DNA of 64,000 nt, taken from Paragordius varius (lineage: Eukaryota; Nematomorpha). The notes beneath the pieces are model-generated. The model ran no database searches. It saw nothing but the letters and a program-made list of their open reading frames with translations, and was not told where the DNA came from. Position numbers and translations under genes: made by a program. This document shows, piece by piece, positions 26,501-41,300 of the stretch. The stretch covers positions 14,012,001 to 14,076,000 of the forward strand of contig OZ176052.1 in the NCBI GenBank assembly GCA_964247055.1, read 5' to 3'. Within the stretch, counting starts at the first letter, position 1. The number at the start of each line of letters is the position of its first letter.

Positions 26501-29500
26501 CATTTATACTCCGATCTCGAAAATATTTGGGGTGATGATGGAACTACTATAGGGCTACCCAAAAAAAATTATAGTGACATCACCTGATCAAATTTGGATT
26601 TTAGGTAGCCATTTTTATTTTTAAAATCGTATAAAATAAATTTTTTAAATATTTAAAAAATTCATAAAAATTACATTTATACTCCGATCTCGACAATATT
26701 TGGGGTGATGATGGAACTACCATAGGGCTACCCAAAAAAAATTATAGTGACATCACCTGATCAAATTTGGATTTTAGGTAGCCATTTTTATTTTTAAAAT
26801 CGTATAAAATAAATTTTTTAAATATTTAAAAAATTCATAAAAATTACATTTATAGTCCGATCCCCAAAATATTTGGGGTGATGATGGAACAACCATAGGG
26901 CTACGCAAAAAAAATTATGGCGACATCACCTGATCAAATTTGGATTTTAGGTAGCCATTTTTATTTTTAAAATCGTATAAAATAAATTTTTTAAATATTT
27001 AAAAAATTCATAAAAATTACATTTATACTCCGATCTCGACAATATTTGGGGTGATGATGGAACTACCATAGGGCTACCCAAAAAAAATTATGGCGACATC
27101 ACCTGATCAAATTTGGATTTTAGGTAGCCATTTTTATTTTTAAAATCGTATAAAATAAATTTTTTAAATGTTTAAAAAATTCATAAAAATTACATTTTTA
27201 GTCCGATCCCCAAAATATTTGGGGTGATGATGGAATTACCATAGGGCTACCCAAAAAAAATTATGGTGACATCACCTGATCAAATTTGGATTTTAGGTAG
27301 CCATTTTTATTTTTAATATCGTATAAAATAAATTTTTTAAATATTTAAAAATTCATAAAAATTACATTTATACTCCGATCTCGAAAATATTTGGGGTGAT
27401 GATGGAACTACCATAGGGCTACCCAAAAAAAATTATAGTGACATCACCTGATCAAATTTGGATTTTAGGTAGCCATTTTTATTTTTAAAATCGTATAAAA
27501 TAAATTTTTTAAATATTTAAAAAATTCATAAAAATTACATTTATACTCCGATCTCGACAATATTTGGGGTGATGATGGAACTACCATAGGGCTACCCAAA
27601 AAAAATTATAGTGACATCACCTGATCAAATTTGGATTTTAGGTAGCCATTTTTATTTTTAAAATCGTATAAAATAAATTTTTTAAATATTTAAAAAATTC
27701 ATAAAAATTACATTTATAGTCCGATCCCCAAAATATTTGGGGTGATGATGGAACAACCATAGGGCTACGCAAAAAAAATTATGGCGACATCACCTGATCA
27801 AATTTGGATTTTAGGTAGCCATTTTTATTTTTAAAATCGTATAAAATAAATTTTTTAAATATTTAAAAAATTCATAAAAATTACATTTATACTCCGATCT
27901 CGACAATATTTGGGGTGATGATGGAACTACCATAGGGCTACCCAAAAAAAATTATAGTGACATCACCTGATCAAATTTGGATTTTAGGTAGCCATTTTTA
28001 TTTTTAAAATCGTATAAAATAAATTTTTTAAATATTTAAAAAATTCATAAAAATTACATTTATAGTCCGATCCCCAAAATATTTGGGGTGATGATGGAAC
28101 AACCATAGGGCTACGCAAAATAAATTATGGCGACATCACCTGATCAAATTTGGATTTTAGGTAGCCATTTTTATTTTTAAAATCGTATAAAATAAATTTT
28201 TTAAATATTTAAAAAATTCAAAAAAATTACATTTATACTCCGATCTCGAAAATATTTGGGGTGATGATGGAACTACCATAGGGCTACCCAAAAAAAATTA
28301 TGGCGACATCACCTTATCAAATTTGGATTTTAGGTAGCCATTTTTATTTTTAAAATCGTATAAAATAAATTTTTTAAATGTTTAAAAAATTCATAAAAAT
28401 TACATTTTTAGTCCGATCCCCAAAATATTTGGGGTGATGATGGAATTACCATAGGGCTACCCAAAAAAAATTATGGTGACATCACCTGATCAAATTTGGA
28501 TTTTAGGTAGCCATTTTTATTTTTAATATCGTATAAAATAAATTTTTTAAATATTTAAAAATTCATAAAAATTACATTTATACTCCGATCTCGAAAATAT
28601 TTGGGCTGATGATGGAACTACCATAGGGCTACCCAAAAAAAATTATAGTGACATCACCTGATCAAATTTGGATTTTAGGTAGCCATTTTTATTTTTAAAA
28701 TCGTATAAAATAAATTTTTTAAATATTTAAAAAATTCATAAAAATTACATTTATACTCCGATCTCGACAATATTTGGGGTGATGATGGAACTACCATAGG
28801 GCTACCCAAAAAAAATTATAGTGACATCACCTGATCAAATTTGGATTTTAGGTAGCCATTTTTATTTTTAAAATCGTATAAAATAAATTTTTTAAATATT
28901 TAAAAAATTCATAAAAATTACATTTATAGTCCGATCCCCAAAATATTTGGGGTGATGATGGAACAACCATAGGGCTACGCAAAATAAATTATGGCGACAT
29001 CACCTGATCAAATTTGGATTTTAGGTAGCCATTTTTATTTTTAAAATCGTATAAAATAAATTTTTTAAATATTTAAAAAATTCAAAAAAATTACATTTAT
29101 ACTCCGATCTCGAAAATATTTGGGGTGATGATGGAACTACCATAGGGCTACCCAAAAAAAATTATGGCGACATCACCTGATCAAATTTGGATTTTAGGTA
29201 GCCATTTTTATTTTTAAAATCGTATAAAATAAATTTTTTAAATGTTTAAAAAATTCATAAAAATTACATTTTTAGTCCGATCCCCAAAATATTTGGGGTG
29301 ATGATGGAACAACCATAGGACGCAAAAAAAATTATGGCGACATCACCTGATCAAATTTGGATTTTAGGTAGCCATTTTTATTTTTAAAATCGTATAAAAT
29401 AAATTTTTTAAATATTTAAAAAATTCATAAAAATTACATTTATACTCCGATCTCGACAATACTTGGGGTGATGATGGAACTACCATAGGGCTACCCAAAA

Positions 29501-30946
29501 AAAATTATAGTGACATCACCTGATCAAATTTGGATTTTAGGTAGCCATTTTTATTTTTAAAATCGTATAAAATAAATTTTTTAAATATTTAAAAAATTCA
29601 TAAAAATTACATTTATAGTCCGATCCCCAAAATATTTGGGGTGATGATGGAACAACCATAGGGCTACGCAAAATAAATTATGGCGACATCACCTGATCAA
29701 ATTTGGATTTTAGGTAGCCATTTTTATTTTTAAAATCGTATAAAATAAATTTTTTAAATATTTAAAAAATTCAAAAAAATTACATTTATACTCCGATCTC
29801 GAAAATATTTGGGGTGATGATGGAACTACCATAGGGCTACCCAAAAAAAATTATGGCGACATCACCTGATCAAATTTGAATTTTAGGTAGCCATTTTTAT
29901 TTTTAAAATCGTATAAAATAAATTTTTTAAATGTTTAAAAAATTCATAAAAATTACATTTTTAGTCCGATCCCCAAAATATTTGGGGTGATGATGGAATT
30001 ACCATAGGGCTACCCAAAAAAAATTATGGTGACATCGCCTGATCAAATTTGGATTTTAGGTAGCCATTTTTATTTTTAATATCGTATAAAATAAATTTTT
30101 TAAATATTTAAAAATTCATAAAAATTACATTTATACTCCGATCTCGAAAATATTTGGGGTGATGATGGAACTACCATAGGGCTACCCAAAAAAAATTATA
30201 GTGACATCACCTGATCAAATTTGGATTTTAGGTAGCCATTTTTATTTTTAAAATCGTATAAAATAAATTTTTTAAATATTTAAAAAATTCATAAAAATTA
30301 CATTTATACTCCGATCTCGACAATATTTGGGGTGATGATGGAACTACCATAGGGCTACCCAAAAAAAATTATAGTGACATCACCTGATCAAATTTGGATT
30401 TTAGGTAGCCATTTTTATTTTTAAAATCGTATAAAATAAATTTTTTAAATATTTAAAAAATTCATAAAAATTACATTTATAGTCCGATCCCCAAAATATT
30501 TGGGGTGATGATGGAACAACCATAGGGCTACGCAAAAAAAATTATGGCGACATCACCTGATCAAATTTGGATTTTAGGTAGCCATTTTTATTTTTAAAAT
30601 CGTATAAAATAAATTTTTTAAATATTTAAAAAATTCATAAAAATTACATTTATACTCCGATCTCGACAATACTTGGGGTGATGATGGAACTACCATAGGG
30701 CTACCCAAAAAAAATTATAGTGACATCACCTGATCAAATTTGGATTTTAGGTAGCCATTTTTATTTTTAAAATCGTATAAAATAAATTTTTTAAATATTT
30801 AAAAAATTCATAAAAATTACATTTATAGTCCGATCCCCAAAATATTTGGGGTGATGATGGAACAACCATAGGGCTACCCAAAAAAAATTATGGTGACATC
30901 ACCTGATCAAATTTGGATTTTAGGTAGCCATTTTTATTTTTAAAAT
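23584..30946. repeat. Array between the two duplication copies
   Basis: About 7.4 kb of ordinary monomers. From about 26.1 kb the order B-C-D-E-D recurs with parts missing or hybrid, so this is a worn version of the seven-monomer unit seen at 1383-5006. Two rare marks, ACTTGGGGTG at 29461 and 30671, lie 1210 bp apart, the length of one unit. A monomer near 29.3 kb is a B/E hybrid: B-type AAATGTTT and TTTTTAG on the left, E-type GAACAACC on the right, with GGGCT lost to give CATAGGACGC. Confidence 0.85.
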
Positions 30947-31118
30947 CGTATAAAATAAATTTTTTAAATATTTAAAAATTCATAAAAATTACATTTATAC
31001 TCCGATCTCGAAAATATTTGGGGTGATGATGGAACAACCATAGGGCTACGCAAAATAAATTATGGCGACATCACCTGATCAAATTTGGATTTTAGGTAGC
31101 CATTTTTATTTTTAAAAT

Positions 31119-32156
31119 CGTATAAAATAAATTTTTTAAATATTTAAAAAATTCAAAAAAATTACATTTATACTCCGATCTCGAAAATATTTGGGGTGAT
31201 GATGGAACTACCATAGGGCTACCCAAAAAAAATTATAGTGACATCACCTGATCAAATTTGGATTTTAGGTAGCCATTTTTATTTTTAAAATCGTATAAAA
31301 TAAATTTTTTAAATATTTAAAAAATTCATAAAAATTACATTTTTAGTCCGATCCCCAAAATATTTGGGGTGATGATGGAACTACCATAGGGCTACCCAAA
31401 AAAAATTATAGTGACATCACCTGATCAAATATATATTTTAGGTAGCCATTTTTATTTTTAAAATCGTATAAAATAAATTTTTTAAATATTTAAAAAATTC
31501 ATAAAAATTACATTTATACTCCGATCTCGACAATATTTGGGGTGATGATGGAACTACCATAGGGCTACCCAAAAAAAATTATAGTGACATCACCTGATCA
31601 AATTTGGATTTTAGGTAGCCATTTTTATTTTTAAAATCGTATAAAATAAATTTTTTAAATATTTAAAAAATTCATAAAAATTACATTTATACTCCGATCT
31701 CGACAATATTTGGGGTGATGATGGAACTACCATAGGGCTACCCACAAAAAATTATAGTGACATCACCTGATCAAATTTGGATTTTAGGTAGCCATTTTTA
31801 TTTTTAAAATCGTATAAAATAAATTTTTTAAATATTTAAAAAATTCATAAAAATTACATTTATAGTCCGATCCCCAAAATATTTGGGGTGATGATGGAAC
31901 AACCATAGGGCTACGCAAAATAAATTATGGCGACATCACCTGATCAAATTTGGATTTTAGGTAGCCATTTTTATTTTTAAAATCGTATAAAATAAATTTT
32001 TTAAATATTTAAAAAATTCAAAAAAATTACATTTATACTCCGATCTCGAAAATATTTGGGGTGATGATGGAACTACCATAGGGCTACCCAAAAAAAATTA
32101 TGGCGACATCACCTGATCAAATTTGGATTTTAGGTAGCCATTTTTATTTTTAAAAT
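31119..32156. repeat. Six-monomer block, first tandem copy
   Basis: First of two adjacent 1038-bp blocks. Markers are AAATATATAT at 31427 and CCACAAAAAA at 31742. The block is present once in duplication copy 1 (6388-7425). Exactly six monomers were gained or lost, with no partial monomer left at the joins. Confidence 0.9.
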
Positions 32157-33194
32157 CGTATAAAATAAATTTTTTAAATATTTAAAAAATTCAAAAAAAT
32201 TACATTTATACTCCGATCTCGAAAATATTTGGGGTGATGATGGAACTACCATAGGGCTACCCAAAAAAAATTATAGTGACATCACCTGATCAAATTTGGA
32301 TTTTAGGTAGCCATTTTTATTTTTAAAATCGTATAAAATAAATTTTTTAAATATTTAAAAAATTCATAAAAATTACATTTTTAGTCCGATCCCCAAAATA
32401 TTTGGGGTGATGATGGAACTACCATAGGGCTACCCAAAAAAAATTATAGTGACATCACCTGATCAAATATATATTTTAGGTAGCCATTTTTATTTTTAAA
32501 ATCGTATAAAATAAATTTTTTAAATATTTAAAAAATTCATAAAAATTACATTTATACTCCGATCTCGACAATATTTGGGGTGATGATGGAACTACCATAG
32601 GGCTACCCAAAAAAAATTATAGTGACATCACCTGATCAAATTTGGATTTTAGGTAGCCATTTTTATTTTTAAAATCGTATAAAATAAATTTTTTAAATAT
32701 TTAAAAAATTCATAAAAATTACATTTATACTCCGTTCTCGACAATATTTGGGGTGATGATGGAACTACCATAGGGCTACCCACAAAAAATTATAGTGACA
32801 TCACCTGATCAAATTTGGATTTTAGGTAGCCATTTTTATTTTTAAAATCGTATAAAATAAATTTTTTAAATATTTAAAAAATTCATAAAAATTACATTTA
32901 TAGTCCGATCCCCAAAATATTTGGGGTGATGATGGAACAACCATAGGGCTACGCAAAATAAATTATGGCGACATCACCTGATCAAATTTGGATTTTAGGT
33001 AGCCATTTTTATTTTTAAAATCGTATAAAATAAATTTTTTAAATATTTAAAAAATTCAAAAAAATTACATTTATACTCCGATCTCGAAAATATTTGGGGT
33101 GATGATGGAACTACCATAGGGCTACCCAAAAAAAATTATGGCGACATCACCTGATCAAATTTGGATTTTAGGTAGCCATTTTTATTTTTAAAAT
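32157..33194. repeat. Six-monomer block, second tandem copy
   Basis: Second block of 1038 bp, markers at 32465 and 32780, each 1038 bp after the first. I noticed one base difference between the two blocks: CTCCGTTCTCG near 32731 in this one. Such near-identity marks this as one of the youngest events in the window. Confidence 0.9.
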
Positions 33195-35440
33195 CGTATA
33201 AAATAAATTTTTTAAATGTTTAAAAAATTCATAAAAATTACATTTTTAGTCCGATCCCCAAAATATTTGGGGTGATGATGGAATTACCATAGGGCTACCC
33301 AAAAAAAATTATGGTGACATCACCTGATCAAATTTGGATTTTAGGTAGCCATTTTTATTTTTAATATCGTATAAAATAAATTTTTTAAATATTTAAAAAT
33401 TCATAAAAATTACATTTATACTCCGATCTCGAAAATATTTGGGGTGATGATGGAACTACCATAGGGCTACCCCAAAAAAATTATAGTGACATCACCTGAT
33501 CATATTTGGATTTTAGGTAGCCATTTTTATTTTTAAAATCGTATAAAATAAATTTTTTAAATATTTAAAAAATTCAAAAAAATTACATTTATACTCCGAT
33601 CTCGAAAATATTTGGGGTGATGATAGAACTACCATAGGGCTACCCAAAAAAAATTATGGCGACATCACCTGATCAAATTTGGATTTTAGGTAGCCATTTT
33701 TATTTTTAAAATCGTATAAAATAAATTTTTTAAATGTTTAAAAAATTCATAAAAATTACATTTTTAGTCCGATCCCCAAAATATTTGGGGTGATGATGGA
33801 ATTACCATAGGGCTACCCAAAAAAAATTATGGTGACATCACCTGATCAAATTTGGATTTTAGGTAGCCATTTTTATTTTTAATATCGTATAAAATAAATT
33901 TTTTAAATATTTAAAAATTCATAAAAATTACATTTATACTCCGATCTCGAAAATATTTGGGGTGATGATGGAACTACCATAGGGTTACCCAAAAAAAATT
34001 ATAGTGACATCACCTGATCAAATTTGGATTTTAGGTAGCCATTTTTATTTTTAAAATCGTATAAAATAAATTTTTTAAATATTTAAAAAATTCATAAAAA
34101 TTACATTTATACTCCGATCTCGACAATATTTGGGGTGATGATGGAACTACCATAGGGCTACCCCAAAAAAATTATAGTGACATCACCTGATCAAATTTGG
34201 ATTTTAGGTAGCCATTTTTATTTTTAAAATCGTATAAAATAAATTTTTTAAATATTTAAAAAATTCATAAAAATTACATTTATAGTCCGATCCCCAAAAT
34301 ATTTGGGGTGATGATGGAACAACCATAGGGCTACGCAAAATAAATTATGGCGACATCACCTGATCAAATTTGGATTTTAGGTAGCCATTTTTATTTTTAA
34401 AATCGTATAAAATAAATTTTTTAAATATTTAAAAAATTCAAAAAAATTACATTTATACTCCGATCTCGAAAATATTTGGGGTGATGATGGAACTACCATA
34501 GGGCTACCCAAAAAAAATTATGGCGACATCACCTGATCAAATTTGGATTTTAGGTAGCCATATTTATTTTTAAAATCGTATAAAATAAATTTTTTAAATA
34601 TTTAAAAAATTCATAAAAATTACATTTATACTCCGATCTCGACAATATTTGGGGTGATGATGGAACTACCATAGGGCTACCCAAAAAAAATTATAGTGAC
34701 ATCACCTGATCAAATTTGGATTTTAGGTAGCCATTTTTATTTTTAATATCGTATAAAATAAATTTTTTAAATATTTAAAAATTCATAAAAATTACATTTA
34801 TACTCCGATCTCGAAAATATTTGGGGTGATGATGGAACTACCATAGGGCTACCCCAAAAAAATTATAGTGACATCACCTGATCAAATTTGGATTTTAGGT
34901 AGCCATTTTTATTTTTAAAATCGTATAAAATAAATTTTTTAAATATTTAAAAAATTCATAAAAATTACATTTATACTCCGATCTCGACAATATTTGGGGT
35001 GATGATGGAACTACCATAGGGCTACCCCAAAAAAAATATAGTGACATCACCTGATCAAATTTGGATTTTAGGTAGCCATTTTTATTTTTAAAATCGTATA
35101 AAATAAATTTTTTAATTATTTAAAAAATTCATAAAAATTACATTTATAGTCCGATCCCCAAAATATTTGGGGTGATGATGGAACTACCATAGGGCTACCC
35201 AAAAAAAATTATAGTGACATCACCTGATCAAATATATATTTTAGGTAGCCATTTTTATTTTTAAAATCGTATAAAATAAATTTTTTAAATATTTAAAAAA
35301 TTCATAAAAATTACATTTATAGTCCGATCCCCAAAATATTTGGGGTGATGATGGAACAACCATAGGGCTACGCAAAAAAAATTATGGCGACATCACCTGA
35401 TCAAATTTGGATTTTAGGTAGCCATTTTTATTTTTAAAAT

Positions 35441-35786
35441 CGTATAAAATAAATTTTTTTAATATTTAAAAAATTCATAAAAATTACATTTATACTCCGA
35501 TCTCGACAATATTTGGGGTGATGATGGAACTACCATAGGGCTACCCAAAAAAAATTATAGTGACATCACCTGATCAAATTTGGATTTTAGGTAGCCATTT
35601 TTATTTTTAAAATCGTATAAAATAAATTTTTTAAATATTTAAAAAATTCATAAAAATTACATTTATACTCCGATCTCGACAATATTTGGGGTGATGATGG
35701 AACTACCATAGGGCTACCCCAAAAAAATTATAGTGACATCACATGATCAAATTTGGATTTTAGGTAGCCATTTTTATTTTTAAAAT
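35441..35786. repeat. Pair of D monomers where copy 1 has one
   Basis: Monomers 35441-35613 and 35614-35786. The first has the seven-T run, the second has CTACCCC and a private CACATGATC near 35742. The extra 173 bp moves the copy 1 to copy 2 offset from 25,769 to 25,942. The matching copy 1 monomer (9672-9844) combines marks of both, so deletion in copy 1 is simpler than insertion here. Confidence 0.85.
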
Positions 35787-36995
35787 CGTATAAAATAAAT
35801 TTTTTAAATATTTAAAAAATTCATAAAAATTACATTTATAGTCCGATCCCCAAAATATTTGGGGTGATGATGGAACAACCATAGGGCTACGCAAAATAAA
35901 TTATGGCGACATCACCTGATCAAATTTGGATTTTAGGTAGCCATTTTTATTTTTAAAATCGTATAAAATAAATTTTTTAAATATTTAAAAAATTCAAAAA
36001 AATTACATTTATACTCCGATCTCGAAAATATTTGGGGTGATGATGGAACTACCATAGGGCTACCCAAAAAAAATTATGGCGACATCACCTGATCAAATTT
36101 GGATTTTAGGTAGCCATTTTTATTTTTAAAATCGTATAAAATAAATTTTTTAAATATTTAAAAATTCATAAAAATTACATTTATACTCCGATCTCGAAAA
36201 TATTTGGGGTGATGATGGAACTACCATAGGGCTACCCAAAAAAAATTATAGTGACATCACCTGATCAAATTTGGATTTTAGGTAGACATTTTTATTTTTA
36301 AAATCGTATAAAATAAATTTTTTAAATATTTAAAAAATTCATAAAAATTACATTTATAGTCCGATCCCCAAAATATTTGGGGTGATGATGGAATTACCAT
36401 AGGGCTACCCCAAAAAAATTATGGTGACATCACCTGATCAAATTTGGATTTTAGGTAGCCATTTTTATTTTTAAAATCGTATAAAATAAATTTTTTAAAT
36501 ATTTAAAAAATTCAAAAAAATTACATTTATACTCCGATCTCGAAAATATTTGGGGTGATGATGGAACTACCATAGGGCTACCCAAAAAAAATTATGGCGA
36601 CATCACCTGATCAAATTTGGATTTTAGGTAGCCATTTTTATTTTTAAAATCGTATAAAATAAATTTTTTAAATATTTAAAAAATTCATAAAAATTACATT
36701 TATAGTCCGATCCCCAAAATATTTGGGGTGATGATGGAACAACCATAGGGCTACGCAAAAAAATTATGGCGACATCACCTGATCAAATTTGGATTTTAGG
36801 TGGCCATTTTTATTTTTAATATCGTATAAAATAAATTTTTTAAATATTTAAAAAATTCATAAAAATTACATTTATACTCCGATCTCGACAATATTTGGGG
36901 TGATGATGGAACTACCATAGGGCTACCCAAAATAAATTATGGCGACATCACCTGATCAAATTTGGATTTTAGGTAGCCATTTTTATTTTTAAAAT

Positions 36996-38362
36996 CGTAT
37001 AAAATAAATTTTTTAAATGTTTAAAAAATTTATAAAAATTACATTTATAGTCCTATCCCCAAAATATTTGGGGTGATGATGGAATTACCATAGGGCTACC
37101 CAAAAAAAATTATGGTGACATCACCTGATCAATGGAGGTAGCCATTTTTATTTTTAATATCGTATAAAGTAAATTTTTTAAATATTTAAAAAATTCATAA
37201 AAATTACATTTATACTCCGATCTCGAAAATATTTGGGGTGATGATGGAACTACCATAGGGCTACCCAAAAAAAATTATAGTGACATCACCTGATCAAATT
37301 TGGATTTTAGGTAGCCATTTTTATTTTTAAAATCGTATAAAATAAATTTTTTAAATATTTAAAAAATTCATAAAAATTACATTTATACTCCGATCTCGAC
37401 AATATTTGGGGTGATGATGGAACTACCATAAGGCTACCCAAAAAAAATTATAGTGACATCACCTGATCAAATTTGGATTTTAGGTAGCCATTTTTATTTT
37501 TAAAATCGTATAAAATAAATTTTTTAAATATTTAAAAAATTCAAAAAAATTACATTTATACTCCGATCTCGAAAATATTTGGGGTGATGATGGAACTACC
37601 ATAGGGCTACCCAAAAAAAATTATGGCGACATCACCTGATCAAATTTGGATTTTAGGTAGCCATTTTTATTTTTAAAATCGTATAAAATAAATTTTTTAA
37701 ATGTTTAAAAAATTTATAAAAATTACATTTATAGTCCTATCCCCAAAATATTTGGGGTGATGATGGAATTACCATAGGGCTACCCAAAAAAAATTATGGT
37801 GACATCACCTGATCAATGGAGGTAGCCATTTTTATTTTTAATATCGTATAAAGTAAATTTTTTAAATATTTAAAAAATTCATAAAAATTACATTTATACT
37901 CCGATCTCGAAAATATTTGGGGTGATGATGGAACTACCATAGGGCTACCCAAAAAAAATTATAGTGACATCACCTGATCAAATTTGGATTTTAGGTAGCC
38001 ATTTTTATTTTTAAAATCGTATAAAATAAATTTTTTAAATATTTAAAAAATTCATAAAAATTACATTTATACTCCGATCTCGACAATATTTGGGGTGATG
38101 ATGGAACTACCATAAGGCTACCCAAAAAAAATTATAGTGACATCACCTGATCAAATTTGGATTTTAGGTAGCCATTTTTATTTTTAAAATCGTATAAAAT
38201 AAATTTTTTAAATATTTAAAAAATTCAAAAAAATTACATTTATACTCCGATCTCGAAAATATTTGGGGTGATGATGGAACTACCATAGGGCTACCGAAAA
38301 AAATTATGGCGACATCACCTGATCAAATTTGGATTTTAGGTAGCCATTTTTATTTTTAAAAT
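36996..38362. repeat. Tandem four-monomer block, copy 2 version
   Basis: Counterpart of 11054-12421, with TGGAGGTAGCC marks at 37133 and 37817. The second D monomer here reads GATGGAACTACC, whereas copy 1 has GATGAAACTACC near 12160, and the last monomer has CTACCGAAAA with one A fewer. Confidence 0.9.
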
Positions 38363-41300
38363 CGTATAAAATAAATTTTTTAAATATTTAAAAAATTCAT
38401 AAAAATTACATTTATACTCCGATCTCGACAATATTTGGGGTGATGATGGAACTACCATAGGGCTACCCAAAAAAAATTATAGTGACATCACCTGATCAAA
38501 TTTGGATTTTAGGTAGCCATTTTTATTTTTAATATCGTATAAAATAAATTTTTTAAATATTTAAAAATTCATAAAAATTACATTTATACTCCGATCTCGA
38601 CAATATTTGGGGTGATGATGGAACTACCATAGGGCTACCCAAAAAAAATTATAGTGACATCACCTGATCAAATTTGGATTTTAGGTAGCCATTTTTATTT
38701 TTAAAATCGTATAAAATAAATTTTTTAAATATTTAAAAAATTCATAAAAATTACATTTATACTCCGATCCCCAAAATATTTGGGGTGATGATGGAACAAC
38801 CATAGGGCTACGCAAAAAAAATTATGGCGACATCACCTGATCAAATTTGGATTTTAGGTAGCCATTTTTATTATTAAAATCGTATAAAATAAATTTTTTA
38901 AATATTTAAAAAATTCATAAAAATTACATTTATACTCCGATCTCGACAATATTTGGGGTGATGATGGAACTACCATAGGGCTACCCAAAAAAAATTATGG
39001 CGACATCACCTGATCAAATTTGGATTTTAGGTAGCCATTTTTATTTTTAAAATCGTATAAAATAAATTTTTTAAATGTTTAAAAAATTCATAAAAATTAC
39101 ATTTTTAGTCCGATCCCCAAAATATTTGGGGTGATGATGGAATTACCATAGGGCTACCCAAAAAAAATTATGGTGACATCACCTGATCAAATTTGGATTT
39201 TAGGTAGCCATTTTTATTTTTAATATCGTATAAAATAAATTTTTTAAATATTTAAAAATTCATAAAAATTACATTTATACTCCGATCTCGAAAATATTTG
39301 GGGTGATGATGGAACTACCATAGGGCTACCCAAAAAAAATTATAGTGACATCACCTGATCAAATTTGGATTTTAGGTAGCCATTTTTATTTTTAAAATCG
39401 TATAAAATAAATTTTTTAAATATTTAAAAAATTCATAAAAATTACATTTATACTCCGATCTCGACAATATTTGGGGTGATGATGGAACTACCATAGGGCT
39501 ACCCCAAAAAAATTATAGTGACATCACCTGATCAAATTTGGATTTTAGGTAGCCATTTTTATTTTTAAAATCGTATAAAATAAATTTTTTAAATATTAAA
39601 AAAATTCAAAAAAATTACATTTATACTCCGATCTCGAAAATATTTGGGGTGATGATGGAACTACCATAGGGCTACCCAAAAAAAATTATGGCGACATCAC
39701 CTGATCAAATTTGGATTTTAGGTAGCCATTTTTATTTTTAAAATCGTATAAAATAAATTTTTTAAATGTTTAAAAAATTCATAAAAATTACATTTTTAGT
39801 CCGATCCCCAAAATATTTGGGGTGATGATGGAATTACCATAGGGCTACCCAAAAAAAATTATGGTGACATCACCTGATCAAATTTGGATTTTAGGTAGCC
39901 ATTTTTATTTTTAATATCGTATAAAATAAATTTTTTAAATATTTAAAAATTCATAAAAATTACATTTATACTCCGATCTCGACAATATTTGGGGTGATGA
40001 TGGAACTACCATAGGGCTACCCAAAAAAAATTATAGTGACATCACCTGATCAAATTTGGATTTTAGGTAGCCATTTTTATTTTTAAAATCGTATAAAATA
40101 AATTTTTTAAATATTTAAAAAATTCATAAAAATTACATTTATACTCCGATCTCGACAATATTTGGGGTGATGATGGAACTACCATAGGGCTATCCCAAAA
40201 AAATTATAGTGACATCACCTGATCAAATTTGGATTTTAGGTAGCCATTTTTATTTTTAAAATCGTATAAAATAAATTTTTTAAATATTTAAAAAATTCAT
40301 AAAAATTACATTTATAGTCCGATCCCCAAAATATTTGGGGTGATGATGGAACAACCATAGGGCTACGCAAAATAAATTATGGCGACATCACCTGATCAAA
40401 TTTGGATTTTAGGTAGCCATTTTTATTTTTAAAATCGTATAAAATAAATTTTTTAAATATTTAAAAAATTCAAAAAAATTACATTTATACTCCGATCTCG
40501 AAAATATTTGGGGTGATGATGGAACTACCATAGGGCTACCCAAAAAAAATTATGGCGACATCACCTGATCAAATTTGGATTTTAGGTAGCCATTTTTATT
40601 TTTAAAATCGTATAAAATAAATTTTTTAAATATTTAAAAAATTCAAAAAAATTACATTTATACTCCGATCTCGAAAATATTTGGGGTGATGATGGAACTA
40701 CCATAGGGCTACCCAAAAAAAATTATGGCGACATCACCTGATCAAATTTGGATTTTAGGTAGCCATTTTTATTTTTAAAATCGTATAAAATAAATTTTTT
40801 AAATATTTAAAAAATTCATAAAAATTACATTTATAGTCCGATCCCCAAAATATTTGGGGTGATGATGGAATTACCATAGTACCCAAAAAAAATTATGGTG
40901 ACATCACCTGATCAAATTTGGATTTTAGGTAGCCATTTTTATTTTTAATATCGTATAAAATAAATTTTTTAAATATTTAAAAAATTCATAAAAATTACAT
41001 TTATACTCCGATCTCGACAATATTTGGGGTGATGATGGAACTACCATAGGGGTACCTAAAAAAAATTATAGTGACATCACCTGATCAAATTTGGATTTTA
41101 GGTAGCCATTTTTATTTTTAAAATCGTATAAAATAAATTTTTTAAATATTTAAAAAATTCATAAAAATTACATTTATAGTCCGATCCCCAAAATATTTGG
41201 GGTGATGATGGAACAACCATAGGGCTACGCAAAAAAAATTATGGCGACATCACCTGATCAAATTTGGATTTTAGGTAGCCATTTTTATTTTTAAAATCGT

